From: Parcubacteria group bacterium
GTDB lineage: Bacteria; Patescibacteria; ABY1; Buchananbacterales; UBA6539
Reading direction: 5' to 3'
Assembly (NCBI GenBank): GCA_002687175.1
Contig: NYZP01000030.1
Coordinates: 1 to 64,000 of the forward strand
DNA length: 64,000 bases
Positions 42,757 through 51,418 of the stretch are shown here, one piece after another. Every line of letters begins with the position of its first letter. Position 1 is the stretch's first letter. The notes below the pieces were generated by a model, which had not been told where the DNA came from, ran no database searches, and saw nothing but the letters and a program-made list of their open reading frames with translations. The position numbers were made by a program, and so were the translations under genes.

Positions 42757-43871
42757 AAATTGGAATTGATGCCAGAATGTATGGATCTGAATCTACAACC
42801 GGTCTTGGAGTATACGTAAAAAGCTTAACCGATAAACTTTTCTCTATTGATCAGAAAAATAAGTACTTTTTATTTATGAACGAGCCAGGTTTCTCTAAAT
42901 TTCAGCCACCTAGTCAAAATGTTAAAAAAATTAAAGTTGATATCCCGTGGTACAGTTACACCGAACAGCTAAAATTTCCAAAAATATTACTAAGCCAAAA
43001 GCTGGATCTCGTGCATTTCCCTCATTTTAATGTTCCGATCTTATATCCCAAAAAATTTATTACTACAATCCATGACATTACACCAAAATTTTTTCCTGGG
43101 CCCAAGGTGAAAAAATCATTGACACGAAAAATTGCTTATCAAACTGTCTTCCGGAATGGCTTAGCAAGAGCTAAAAAAATTATCACTATTTCTGAATACA
43201 CGACAAAAAATTTAGTGAATTTTTTTAACGCTGACAAAAGTAAAATAGTCATAATTTACAATGGTTTCAATGAAAAAATTAGTGAAGTTAAAGATGAAGA
43301 ATTAATAAAAAACTTTAAAGCTAAGAATAACATAACCAAACCATTTATATTTTATGTTGGGGTTTGGCGCGATCACAAAAATTTACCTGGTTTAATTAAA
43401 GCATTTAACATTCTACGGCAAGATTTTAAACAAGATTATCAACTAGTCTTGGCTGGGAAACAAGACGGAAGATACCCAGAAATTTTGGCGACAATAAATA
43501 ACTCACCCTTTAAATCAGACATTATTTTACCTGGTTATGTGGCAGATGAAGACCTACCGTTATTCTATTCAGCAGCTGAGCTGTTTGTACTGCCGTCATT
43601 TGCCGAAGGTTTTGGTTTAGTTAGTTTAGAATCTATGGCTTGCAACACCCCAGCGATTAGTTCCAAAACTACCAGTTTACCAGAAATTTTAGAGGATGCC
43701 TCTTTATATTTTGATCCTTATGATCCTCATGATATGGCTAAAGTCTTTATGTCAGTCATAGGTGACAGGGAAAAGTATAAAAGCTTGCAATCATTAGGAC
43801 TTGATCAAATAAAAAAATACAGCTGGGATAAGTGTGCTCAACAAACATTAGCAATTTATCAATCAGTATAA
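42753..43871 (+). CDS. Glycosyltransferase family 4 (GT-B)
   Basis: A 372-residue GT4 enzyme paralogous to its upstream neighbour: KIGIDARMYGSESTTGLGVYVKSL at the N-terminus, FYVGVWRDHKNLPGLIKAF at the nucleotide site and PSFAEGFGLVSLESMACNTPAI as the E-x7-E motif. The two probably act in sequence on the lipid-linked glycan begun by the polyprenyl-phosphate transferase. Confidence 0.92.
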   Translation: MKIGIDARMYGSESTTGLGVYVKSLTDKLFSIDQKNKYFLFMNEPGFSKFQPPSQNVKKIKVDIPWYSYTEQLKFPKILLSQKLDLVHFPHFNVPILYPKKFITTIHDITPKFFPGPKVKKSLTRKIAYQTVFRNGLARAKKIITISEYTTKNLVNFFNADKSKIVIIYNGFNEKISEVKDEELIKNFKAKNNITKPFIFYVGVWRDHKNLPGLIKAFNILRQDFKQDYQLVLAGKQDGRYPEILATINNSPFKSDIILPGYVADEDLPLFYSAAELFVLPSFAEGFGLVSLESMACNTPAISSKTTSLPEILEDASLYFDPYDPHDMAKVFMSVIGDREKYKSLQSLGLDQIKKYSWDKCAQQTLAIYQSV

Positions 43872-43874
43872 TTT

Positions 43875-43883
43875 GTGTTATAA
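43875..43883 (+). promoter_or_regulatory. Extended -10 promoter of the DUF4012 gene
   Basis: TGT-TATAAT right after the glycosyltransferase stop. The leader to the ATG at 43928 would be about 38 nt, unlike the leaderless cases. Confidence 0.55.
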
Positions 43884-43927
43884 TAAGTTAAAATTATAGA
43901 CTAATATAACTCCTAATATTTCTTGGG

Positions 43928-46312
43928 ATGCCATTAAAATCAAAAAAAAATAAAAAAAATACCCAGCCTAAAGTTAGTGATAGATTAACAATTAATAGTT
44001 CTAAGGCTAAAAAATCTAGCTATGTTGTTAATTTAAAAAATCCTAACCAAGGAATATTTGAAGATAATTTTTCTTTGAAACAATCTAATTTTTCAAAGAC
44101 TAAAACAGTACCAAAAACACCAAGCCTAAGATTAAAGCCGACCTCTAAAAAACGCAATAAAGTAGGGGTTAATTTTATTTCAACAAAGAAATCAAGACCT
44201 AAGTTTAAAAAATCAATCGTTAAAAAAACACCAATTTTAGAGCTAAGTAAGGAAAGCAAGGATGCTCCCCTAACATTTAGCAGTCCACAGAAAGCAGAGG
44301 AGTTAGAAGATATTTTTGCTCCAGCAGTTCATGAAAATTTTTTAAAAATTAGTTTACCATATAATTGGCAAAAAAAATTGACCGTTTTTGTTTTGATCTC
44401 GGTGGTTTTAATTTTACCACTGCAAGCCGTTACCTATTACCAAGATTTACAAGATGTTAAAGACAAAATTTTACTAATCACCAATGAAGCTATTGAAAAC
44501 CTTAAATCTGGTCAACAGGCAGCGTCAGAATTAGATTTAACCACGGCTGATTTTGATTTTGACCAAGCCAAAAGTAATTTTGCATTAGCTCAGCAAGAGG
44601 TCAGTAATCTTAATATTTTAAGCAGTGAAATTCTAAAATTATTACCAGCCCAAGAGCAATCAGTTGAGAATGGACTTAATTTACTTCAGGCTGGAGAAAT
44701 CATTGCTGAAACCGGACAAATTTTAATTAATAGTGGGCAAAATTTGCTCTCCGGAGGCAACCTAACAGATTACTACAAGTCTTTAGTCACTTTTGAGTCA
44801 AGCTTAAGGTTAGTAATTGATAAGTTTAAGCAAGCAAAAGAAAAAATTGAAAATATTGATCCTAATTTCTTACCACCAGAGCATCAAGAAACATTTACTA
44901 AAGTTTTGACTCAGCTACCAAGTATTCATCAAGGATTAATCAACGTTTATGATATTAATCATACGTTACTAAAACTTTTGGGACATGAACAATGGCAACG
45001 CTACTTAATTGTTTTTCTCAATAATAATGAACTAAGAGGTGGTGGTGGGTTTATGGGCAGTTTTGCTATCTTAGACATTGATCGTGGAGAGATTAAAAAT
45101 TTAGAAGTTCCAGGCGGTGGCACCTATGATATCCAAGGCCAGTTAGTACCCCGCGTTATTTCACCTGAACCGCTACATTTAATTAATTCCCGGTGGGAAT
45201 TTCAAGATTCTAACTGGTGGCCTGACTATCCAACTTCAGCTAAAAAAATGCAATGGTTCTATCAAAATGCTGGTGGCCCTAGCGTAGATGGAGTGATTAC
45301 TATAACTTCTACTTTAATGGAAAGATTATTAGACGTTTTTGGCCCGATCAGTATGCCAGAGTATGGACGTGATATTACTAGCGAAAATTTTGTAATTGAA
45401 ACCCAAAAAATTGTTGAATTGGAATACGACAAAGAAGAAAATAAACCTAAGCAATTTATTGCAGACTTGACGCCACGACTTTTAGACCTAATTTTTTCTG
45501 CTGATAATGATCAGCTAGCCGACTTATTTAATACTCTGAAAAAAGGTTTAAATGAAAAACAGTTTATTGTCTATTTTAACGATCAACAGACTCAAGAGTT
45601 AGTTGCTAATTTTGATTGGAGCGCTGAAATAAAAGAAACTGATGGTGATTACTTGTCAGTAGTTCACAGCAATATCGCTGGCGGAAAAACCGATGGTGTT
45701 ATAAAGGAAACAATTGAACATCAAGCTGAAATTCAAAACGATGGTTCAATTATTAATACAGTTAAATTAATCAGACGGCATACTGGTGTGGCCGGAGAAA
45801 ATATTTTTACCGGTGTCCAAAACAACAGTTATGTTAGATTTTATGTTCCTTTAGGCAGTGTGTTACTAGAGTCGTCCGGTTTTGAAAAACCACCAATAGA
45901 ACTTTTTGAAGAACCGGAAGATGATTATGTAGCCGATATTGACTTAATTAGTGTTGAGAGTAACCATACAAAAGACGAAGCATCTGGCATGGATGTTTAT
46001 AAGGAAAGTGGTAAAACAGTTTTTGGTCACTGGCTTCAACTAAAGCCTGGTGAAATTGGCCAAGCGATAATAAAGTATCGCTTACCTTTTAAGCTAGCTC
46101 TTGAAGGCAAAAATATTTTCTACTACAGTTTATTAGCTCAAAAACAAGCTGGCAGCATAGGTAGTAATCTTAAGAGTAATTTGATACTTAATAATAATTT
46201 TAAGCCAATGGCTAAGTTTCCAGCAGAACTGGCCAGTGATGACACAGAGGTCAGTTTTAACAAATCACTTACCACTGATCAATTCTACGGTGTTGCTTTA
46301 GTCAATAAATAA
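43928..46312 (+). CDS. DUF4012 membrane-anchored surface protein
   Basis: A 794-residue protein. The N-terminal 140 residues are strongly basic and Ser/Thr-rich, presumably cytosolic. A membrane helix lies at about 152-170, followed by an extracytoplasmic coiled-coil region (175-345) and the DUF4012 domain (about 350-560; key stretch IVFLNNNELRGGGGFMGSF, then NWWPDYPTSAKKMQWFYQ and DGVITITS). A C-terminal beta-rich region completes it. The family is common in Patescibacteria and Gram-positives next to glycan genes; its biochemical role is not known to me. Confidence 0.87.
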   Translation: MPLKSKKNKKNTQPKVSDRLTINSSKAKKSSYVVNLKNPNQGIFEDNFSLKQSNFSKTKTVPKTPSLRLKPTSKKRNKVGVNFISTKKSRPKFKKSIVKKTPILELSKESKDAPLTFSSPQKAEELEDIFAPAVHENFLKISLPYNWQKKLTVFVLISVVLILPLQAVTYYQDLQDVKDKILLITNEAIENLKSGQQAASELDLTTADFDFDQAKSNFALAQQEVSNLNILSSEILKLLPAQEQSVENGLNLLQAGEIIAETGQILINSGQNLLSGGNLTDYYKSLVTFESSLRLVIDKFKQAKEKIENIDPNFLPPEHQETFTKVLTQLPSIHQGLINVYDINHTLLKLLGHEQWQRYLIVFLNNNELRGGGGFMGSFAILDIDRGEIKNLEVPGGGTYDIQGQLVPRVISPEPLHLINSRWEFQDSNWWPDYPTSAKKMQWFYQNAGGPSVDGVITITSTLMERLLDVFGPISMPEYGRDITSENFVIETQKIVELEYDKEENKPKQFIADLTPRLLDLIFSADNDQLADLFNTLKKGLNEKQFIVYFNDQQTQELVANFDWSAEIKETDGDYLSVVHSNIAGGKTDGVIKETIEHQAEIQNDGSIINTVKLIRRHTGVAGENIFTGVQNNSYVRFYVPLGSVLLESSGFEKPPIELFEEPEDDYVADIDLISVESNHTKDEASGMDVYKESGKTVFGHWLQLKPGEIGQAIIKYRLPFKLALEGKNIFYYSLLAQKQAGSIGSNLKSNLILNNNFKPMAKFPAELASDDTEVSFNKSLTTDQFYGVALVNK

Positions 46313-46318
46313 ACCAGA

Positions 46319-46433
46319 CCCCACTCTAAAGAGTGGGGTATCAGGGCGGGGTTTATTGCAAGGTGTCGGCTCCGCCGACAATATTATTTACTAATTGCCC
46401 TCATCCGCACGCTGAAGCGCACGGTACTCGGGC
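46319..46433 (+). repeat. Cluster of three palindromes
   Basis: CCCCACTC-TAAA-GAGTGGGG (46319-46338), TGTCGGC-TCC-GCCGACA (46364-46380), and a longer imperfect hairpin closed by GCCC/GGGC (46397-46433) with CGC-TGAA-GCG inside. They are GC-rich within an AT-rich genome and lie end to end between two surface-protein genes. The first lacks a U-run, so it is a poor terminator. Confidence 0.7.
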
Positions 46434-46444
46434 ATACAATATAA

Positions 46445-48355
46445 ATGAAAAAAGACAGATTAAAACAGTTAAAAAAAAATTATAAAAAAACCAGTGATTT
46501 AGCAGTCCAGAAAGGTTTGATGAATATTTACAGCAATAAGGATGGCAGCTTACCAGACATCTCACATTTAGATGTAAGACGTAAGAGTCGTCTCAAGATT
46601 TTTTTAATAAGTTTTGTTGGTATTGCCATCATTCTAGCGGCTATTGTTTGGCTCGGTTTTATTGTATTTAATCCAGACAGTACCGTCTCCAATCAGAGTA
46701 TAAAACTTGAAATAAAAAGCCAACAAAGTATCGCATCTGGTGACGAAGTTATATATATATTAAACTATGCCAATGTTGAAAAAGTACCCTTAAATGATGT
46801 TGAAATAATTTTTCGCTTTCCCGAAGGTTTTGAATTTACCTCGGCAACTCCGGAGCCAACCAATGATTTTAATACCTCTTGGGATATTGACCAGTTAGCA
46901 AAAAATGCCAGTGGTAAGATTGAAATTAAAGGTAAACTAATTGGTGAAGTCGGTTCAATCAAAACAATCAGTGCAACAGCATCATATCGACCAGAAAATT
47001 TTAGTTCTATCTTTAAAGATATTCAGTCATTCAGCAGTCAAATTACTTCATCTATTTTAGAAATTAATGTCGAGGGACCTGAACAAATTTTACCAGAAAA
47101 AAAGGCTACTTATAAAATTTTATACCGTAATGATTCAGATCAAGATTTAGCCAAGATCAAAGTGCTAGTTGACTATCCGGCAAATTTTATTTTTCAAGAA
47201 GCGTTACCAGAGCCATTTCATAAAGAAGAAGATGCTCGTAATTTAAATAATCAATGGATTATTGAGAATTTAGAAAAAAATCAAGAGGGTGAAATAGAAA
47301 TTACGGGCGGATTTTTAGCTGATGAACAAATACCCAGCGCAAATTTTAACGTCCAAATTGGTTTTTTAGACGAAGAGTTTGATGAATTTTCATTACAACA
47401 AGAAAAATCAATTTCTACTGAAATTATAGAATCAAATTTAAGTATGAATTTGATTGTCAATGGTTCAAATCAGAATCAGCCAATTAGCTTTGGGCAAATA
47501 CTAACGTATTCAATTGTCTACAAGAATTTAGGTCAAAAAGATTTAGACGATGTTTCTTTTACTATAACTTTGGATTCAGATATTTTAAATTTTGAGGAAA
47601 TTGAGGATAAAAATTTTGGAATCATTGATAATAATTCTATCACTTGGGGTAAAGATCAAATTTCAGAATTAGATTTAGTGAGACCTCTAGACGAAGGTAG
47701 CATTGATTTTTCAATCAAAGTTTTAGACTCAACCGATGTTAATCTTGATACTGATAATTTGCAGGTTAAAAGTAAAAGTCAGGCCAGCTTGATTAAGATT
47801 GGTGATTTAGAAATTGAGGAGTTAGACATATCAAGTAACGAGATTTTAAATAATATAAATACCGATATTCAACTAAAAGTTGAGGGAAGATATTTCAATG
47901 AAGATAATATCGCTGTTGGCACTGGACCACTACCACCAGTAGTCGGCGAAAGAACAACTTTTAGAATCTATTGGTATATTGCTAATAGTTTGCATGAGGT
48001 ATCAGATGTCGTGGTCAGTGCTGTGCTACCCGATGGTGTTGAGTGGGTTGATAAGTATTTGGTGAAAACTGGTCAAATAAGCTATAGCGATAAAGATAAC
48101 CGTGTTAGTTGGTCAATCAATAAAATTTCCGCTGGTCAAGATTTTCAAGATATTAATACTTGGTTTGACGTAGCTGTAATTCCTACTAAACAACAAGAGG
48201 GTAAACTCTTAATTCTAAGCGATCAGACATTCTTAGTAGCCACTGATGAACAAACTGAATCAGAAATTTCAAAAAGTGGCAAAGCCGTTACTTCAAATTT
48301 AGAAAATGACCCAGTCGGTGGTGGACGAGGTTTAGTGATCGATATCACTGAATAG
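46445..48355 (+). CDS. Membrane-anchored surface protein with DUF11-like repeats
   Basis: A 636-residue protein with a basic cytosolic N-terminus (about 45 residues), one membrane helix (about 50-72) and four or so extracytoplasmic Ig-like repeats of the DUF11/CARDB sort. Each repeat carries a phrase like YILNYANVEKVPLNDVEIIFRFPEGFEF or YSIVYKNLGQKDLDDVSFTI, about 130 residues apart. It is probably structural. It ends on the nucleotide before tgt. Confidence 0.75.
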   Translation: MKKDRLKQLKKNYKKTSDLAVQKGLMNIYSNKDGSLPDISHLDVRRKSRLKIFLISFVGIAIILAAIVWLGFIVFNPDSTVSNQSIKLEIKSQQSIASGDEVIYILNYANVEKVPLNDVEIIFRFPEGFEFTSATPEPTNDFNTSWDIDQLAKNASGKIEIKGKLIGEVGSIKTISATASYRPENFSSIFKDIQSFSSQITSSILEINVEGPEQILPEKKATYKILYRNDSDQDLAKIKVLVDYPANFIFQEALPEPFHKEEDARNLNNQWIIENLEKNQEGEIEITGGFLADEQIPSANFNVQIGFLDEEFDEFSLQQEKSISTEIIESNLSMNLIVNGSNQNQPISFGQILTYSIVYKNLGQKDLDDVSFTITLDSDILNFEEIEDKNFGIIDNNSITWGKDQISELDLVRPLDEGSIDFSIKVLDSTDVNLDTDNLQVKSKSQASLIKIGDLEIEELDISSNEILNNINTDIQLKVEGRYFNEDNIAVGTGPLPPVVGERTTFRIYWYIANSLHEVSDVVVSAVLPDGVEWVDKYLVKTGQISYSDKDNRVSWSINKISAGQDFQDINTWFDVAVIPTKQQEGKLLILSDQTFLVATDEQTESEISKSGKAVTSNLENDPVGGGRGLVIDITE

Positions 48356-49486
48356 ATGTTTAAAATTTTAAAAAAATCTAAAAAATCTCAGGCGAGATTA
48401 ACAGAATTAAAATTGTCCCATGGTAAAATAATGGGTCCTTTTTTTATGCCAATTGCTACCTATGGTGCGGTTAAAAATTTGGATACTGCTGAGCTCAAAA
48501 GTTTAGGTGCTCAAATAATTCTATCAAATACCTATCACTTAATGTTGGCTCCAGGTGAAAAAATAATCAAACGGGCAGATGGTTTGCATAAATTCATCAA
48601 CTGGTCAGGTCCAATTCTAACCGATTCCGGTGGGTTTCAGGTATTTTCATTAGCTCAACATCGAAAAATTAGAGAAAAAGGTGTAACTTTTGCTGATCCA
48701 AAAAATGGTAATAAATATTTGCTAACTCCCGAGAAATCAATTAAAATTCAAACAGACCTTGGTGTCGATATCGCGATGGTTTTAGATGAAGTTGTTGGCT
48801 ATCCGGCATCAAAAAAGATGGTCAAAGAAGCTATGAATCGAACAACTCGTTGGGCTAAACGATCAAAAGAAGCTAGACAGTCAAAAAAAATGAAACTGTT
48901 TGGTATAGTCCAAGGCGGTATATACAAGGATCTCCGCCTGACCTCAGCTAATGGCCTAGTAAAACTAGACTTTGACGGCTATGCTATTGGTGGTGTCGCC
49001 GTTGGAGAACCACGAAATAAAATGAAGCATATACTAAGTTGGACGGTTCATGAGCTACCAGAAAATAAACCACGTTACCTAATGGGTCTAGGTAGGCCAG
49101 AAGAGATTATTCAAGCAGTAAAGCAGGGGATTGACATGTTTGATTGTGTTATTCCTACCCGCGAAGCCCGCCACGGCCGGCTATATCTTTGGACAAACAC
49201 TCACGGGCGAGGCGTCTCTGTCTCGCCGTCACGGTCGGGCAAGGATGCCCGACCTATATTAAGGGGAAAATTTTATCAAACCATCAATATCACTAATGCC
49301 AAATTCGCTAAAGACTTAAAGCCAATTAATCAAACTAATCTAAAACAATATTCAAAAGCTTACTTGCATCATTTATTTAAAACCAGTGAACCTCTTGGAA
49401 TGAGACTGGCTACACTTAGTAATCTTAATTTTTATTTAACCTTAATGTCTGAATTACGGCAAGCAATTAAAAATAATAAACTATGA
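48356..49486 (+). CDS. tgt: Queuine tRNA-ribosyltransferase, zinc-site-less, with an inserted palindrome peptide
   Basis: A 376-residue TGT that exchanges guanine 34 for a queuine precursor in tRNAs with GUN anticodons. The core is intact: DSGGFQVFSL (catalytic Asp), DIAMVLDEVVGYP, GIVQGGIYKDLR, GYAIGGVAVGEP and FDCVIPTREARHGRLY (nucleophile Asp). The C-terminal CxCxxC zinc ligands are gone: the aligned stretch reads KPINQTNLKQYSKAYLHHL. Just after HGRLYLWTNT lie about 20 extra residues encoded by two GC-rich hairpins (49205-49254). The first codon follows the upstream stop with no gap. Confidence 0.92.
   Translation: MFKILKKSKKSQARLTELKLSHGKIMGPFFMPIATYGAVKNLDTAELKSLGAQIILSNTYHLMLAPGEKIIKRADGLHKFINWSGPILTDSGGFQVFSLAQHRKIREKGVTFADPKNGNKYLLTPEKSIKIQTDLGVDIAMVLDEVVGYPASKKMVKEAMNRTTRWAKRSKEARQSKKMKLFGIVQGGIYKDLRLTSANGLVKLDFDGYAIGGVAVGEPRNKMKHILSWTVHELPENKPRYLMGLGRPEEIIQAVKQGIDMFDCVIPTREARHGRLYLWTNTHGRGVSVSPSRSGKDARPILRGKFYQTINITNAKFAKDLKPINQTNLKQYSKAYLHHLFKTSEPLGMRLATLSNLNFYLTLMSELRQAIKNNKL
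49205..49254 (+). repeat. GC-rich palindromic element inside the tgt coding sequence
   Basis: Two hairpins: GGCGAG/CTCGCC (49206-49211 with 49222-49227) and a perfect 9-bp GGTCGGGCA-AGGA-TGCCCGACC (49233-49254). The segment is far richer in GC than the gene around it and is in frame, adding residues such as SVSPSRSGKDARP. Confidence 0.75.
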
Positions 49487-49812
49487 AACTTACTTTAGTC
49501 CATCAAGCAACCCAAGAAGCTGCTATAAAAATTATTGATGACAAATTAAATGAATTGCTTGAGCAACAACATGAAGGTATTGAAGTGTCTGATTCAGTCA
49601 AGGAATGGGATGACAATATCATGCGTTTTTCGTTTAGTGTTCAAAAGCTACTTTTTACCTTAGAATTTTCCGGAAATTTGATTGTCACTGATGAAGAAGC
49701 CATCCTGGAAGGAGATTTACCAGGTCTTTTATTAACATTTGTTTCTGAAGATAAGGTTAAAGAAATATTGACCGAGGAATTCAATAAACTTTTTAACATT
49801 GAATCAAAGTAA
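49483..49812 (+). CDS. Small protein, probable PHA-granule-associated (PF09650-like) family
   Basis: A 109-residue soluble protein. The pattern WDDNIMRFSFSVQKLLFTLEFSGNLIVTDEEAILEGDLP resembles the polyhydroxyalkanoic-acid-system family, small proteins of unclear role that also occur in genomes without PHA synthesis. No PHA synthase is in the window. It overlaps tgt by 4 nt and the next gene by 1 nt (TAATG), so it is fully coupled. Confidence 0.55.
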   Translation: MKLTLVHQATQEAAIKIIDDKLNELLEQQHEGIEVSDSVKEWDDNIMRFSFSVQKLLFTLEFSGNLIVTDEEAILEGDLPGLLLTFVSEDKVKEILTEEFNKLFNIESK

Positions 49813-50342
49813 TGAGTCAACCAAAATTTACGGCCGTGGTAGTTTCGACTATTGACGGAAAAATTGCCAAAAATTCCAAACATAATGTCAACTGGTCGAG
49901 TACTGAAGACAAAGTATTTTTACGTCAAAAAATAGCAGAACATGATGTCGTGGTAGTCGGCCGCACAACTTTTAAGGTTGCCAGGAAGGCTTTAACCAAG
50001 AAAAAATTTAGTAGTCGAAATTATATTGTTTTAACCAGATCGGTTAAAACTTTTAAAAAAGACAGTCCACAAATAACTTACCTAAACCCGAGCAAGGTCA
50101 ATTTAAAAAAATTCGTCGGAGATCTAGGCTATAAAAAAATTTGTGTCTTAGGTGGTACTCAAATTTATAGTCTACTTTTAAAGAAAGGTTTAATAGATGA
50201 AATTTATTTAACTATTGAACCGTTAGTTTTTGGCTCTGGGCTTAATTTTCTTGATGGCCAATTACCAACAACTATTTTCAAACTAATTGCTGTTAAAAAA
50301 TTAAATAAGTCAGGCACTATTCTATTACACTATAAAAAGTAA
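49812..50342 (+). CDS. RibD C-terminal / dihydrofolate-reductase-like protein
   Basis: A 176-residue reductase fold. VVVSTIDGKIAKNS is the N-terminal strand-turn, VVVGRTTFKVARKAL the NADPH-loop region, KKICVLGGTQIYSLLLKKGLIDEIYLTI the typical RibD-C block, and PLVFGSGLNFL the last motif. It could act as a stand-alone reductase for a pyrimidine or pterin. No riboflavin genes are near, so the substrate is open. Confidence 0.82.
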   Translation: MSQPKFTAVVVSTIDGKIAKNSKHNVNWSSTEDKVFLRQKIAEHDVVVVGRTTFKVARKALTKKKFSSRNYIVLTRSVKTFKKDSPQITYLNPSKVNLKKFVGDLGYKKICVLGGTQIYSLLLKKGLIDEIYLTIEPLVFGSGLNFLDGQLPTTIFKLIAVKKLNKSGTILLHYKK

Positions 50343-50370
50343 TTGACAGCATATTTTTTTTACTTATACT
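50343..50370 (+). promoter_or_regulatory. Promoter of an orphan RNA
   Basis: TTGACA (50343-50348), a 16-bp spacer and TATACT (50365-50370). It is one of the closest to consensus in the window, and no gene of normal length follows. Confidence 0.7.
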
Positions 50371-50376
50371 CTGGTT

Positions 50377-50571
50377 ATGGAATGTGTCGTTTGGTAGTGC
50401 TGGCGCGCAATGCCGGTGGAATACGCGATGATGACCAGATCCTTCAGGGATAAGATGAGAGACCGGCCAAGGCCTGGTCTTACTCGGCGCTAGATGAACC
50501 GGTAAAAAAGCCCCGACGACGTTAACATTTCCTGCCCTAGCTGATATCCAGTCAGTTGGGGCTATTTTTTT
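50377..50571 (+). ncRNA. Candidate structured RNA, about 195 nt
   Basis: The 315-nt gap holds a strong promoter, a GC-rich structured segment and a terminator. Visible helices include CTGGC/GCCGG (50409-50425 region), ATCC-TTCA-GGGAT, and GACCAG/CTGGTC enclosing the last. An ATG sits exactly 6 nt after the -10 and opens a 6-codon ORF (MECVVW, then TAG), so a leader peptide is an alternative reading. It does not match SRP RNA, tmRNA, 6S RNA or a riboswitch I know. Confidence 0.5.
50509..50571 (+). terminator. Terminator of the orphan RNA
   Basis: AGCCCC (50509-50514) pairs with GGGGCT (50558-50563), with CTGA/TCAG inside, then seven T. The -35 of the next promoter starts 3 nt later. Confidence 0.75.
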
Positions 50572-50573
50572 AC

Positions 50574-50602
50574 TTGACTTTTCGGCAATAAAAGAATATT
50601 AT
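50574..50602 (+). promoter_or_regulatory. Promoter of the small membrane protein gene
   Basis: TTGACT (50574-50579), a 17-bp spacer and TATTAT (50597-50602). A leader of about 50 nt with a Shine-Dalgarno site follows. Confidence 0.65.
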
Positions 50603-50657
50603 AAATTTGGTTTAAGATTCTATTGGGGAAAGGTGAGAAGCCAAAAAGGAGGCGGTA

Positions 50658-50960
50658 ATGGTTCAAATTCTGATCAGTTACTGGTACCTGTTCCTGCTGG
50701 CCATCATCCTTATACTAGGATTTCTTTGGCCAGGTTGGTTGACCAGATTGGCAACCAAAAACAACATTGTCCTTTATCGAGCAATATCGAAAAAGGGTGG
50801 ATGGAAAATACTTTGGATAATCCCATTTTTAGGCATCCCGCTAATACTCAGGTCAATACTGAAAAGTGTACACCGAAAAGAGCGTAAAAAGGAAAGATGG
50901 ACTGATGCCGATGGTGGATTAACAGAAGAGGGTTGGGGAAACAGCAGTAAAAAAAGTTAA
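50658..50960 (+). CDS. Small membrane protein of unknown function
   Basis: A 100-residue protein with two hydrophobic helices (about 5-25 and 48-66) and a charged C-terminal tail rich in Lys, Arg and Trp. The start at 50658 is fixed by AAAGGAGG 5 nt upstream; an overlapping frame from 50633 is a shadow. It has its own promoter and a strong terminator. I recognise no family. Confidence 0.65.
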   Translation: MVQILISYWYLFLLAIILILGFLWPGWLTRLATKNNIVLYRAISKKGGWKILWIIPFLGIPLILRSILKSVHRKERKKERWTDADGGLTEEGWGNSSKKS

Positions 50961-50971
50961 CGTACATTCTA

Positions 50972-50999
50972 CCGAAACTTTCGTAAGTTTCGGTTTTTC
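50972..50999 (+). terminator. Strong intrinsic terminator
   Basis: CCGAAACTT-TCGT-AAGTTTCGG (9 bp) followed by TTTTTCTTTT. Confidence 0.92.
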
Positions 51000-51013
51000 T
51001 TTTAGCAATTTTA

Positions 51014-51022
51014 TGTTATAAT
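51014..51022 (+). promoter_or_regulatory. Extended -10 promoter
   Basis: TGT-TATAAT, 11 nt before the ATG at 51034. The leader should be about 4 nt. Confidence 0.6.
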
Positions 51023-51033
51023 ATGAAACAAAT

Positions 51034-51411
51034 ATGACTAATAATATTTTTTATACTTCACTCAGGTATGTCATTGTAGAGTTAATCGGTGATGTTTTAT
51101 ATTGGCCGTTGTGGTGGTACTCTAAAGGGTTGGTAAAGACCGGCCTTTTTTGTTTGACTGAAATTAAAGCAAAACAAGAACGCTTAGGCTTGCTAATTTG
51201 GGTTAAAAATTTATTTACTCCAATGTTTGGGCAGCAAGATTTTGAAGGAAGAGTAATAAGTTTTTTTGCAAGGTTAATCCAAATAATTTTTCGTTCAATT
51301 ATTTTATTGTTGTATGTAGTTTTGCTGCTGCTTTTCTTTTCAGCTTGGATTGCATTACCAGTCATTATTTCATTTCAATTGATAGATAACTTGTTATGGT
51401 TATTTACCTAA
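51034..51411 (+). CDS. Membrane protein of unknown function, upstream of the Clp-like gene
   Basis: A 125-residue protein with a hydrophobic N-terminal region (YVIVELIGDVLYWPLWWYSKGL) and a long C-terminal hydrophobic stretch (about 82-122) that forms one or two helices. It lies 7 nt upstream of the membrane-anchored Clp-like ATPase in one operon, so it may be a partner subunit. No named family recognised. Confidence 0.65.
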   Translation: MTNNIFYTSLRYVIVELIGDVLYWPLWWYSKGLVKTGLFCLTEIKAKQERLGLLIWVKNLFTPMFGQQDFEGRVISFFARLIQIIFRSIILLLYVVLLLLFFSAWIALPVIISFQLIDNLLWLFT

Positions 51412-51418
51412 AAAAATA

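Noticed and set aside
50377..50571. SRP (4.5S) RNA
   Set aside because: The conserved GGAAGGAAGCAGCC-type apical loop and its asymmetric internal loop are not present.
50633..50887. 84-codon ORF in the other frame
   Set aside because: It is a shadow of the 50658 gene, which has the Shine-Dalgarno site, hydrophobic helices and a terminator in the right place.
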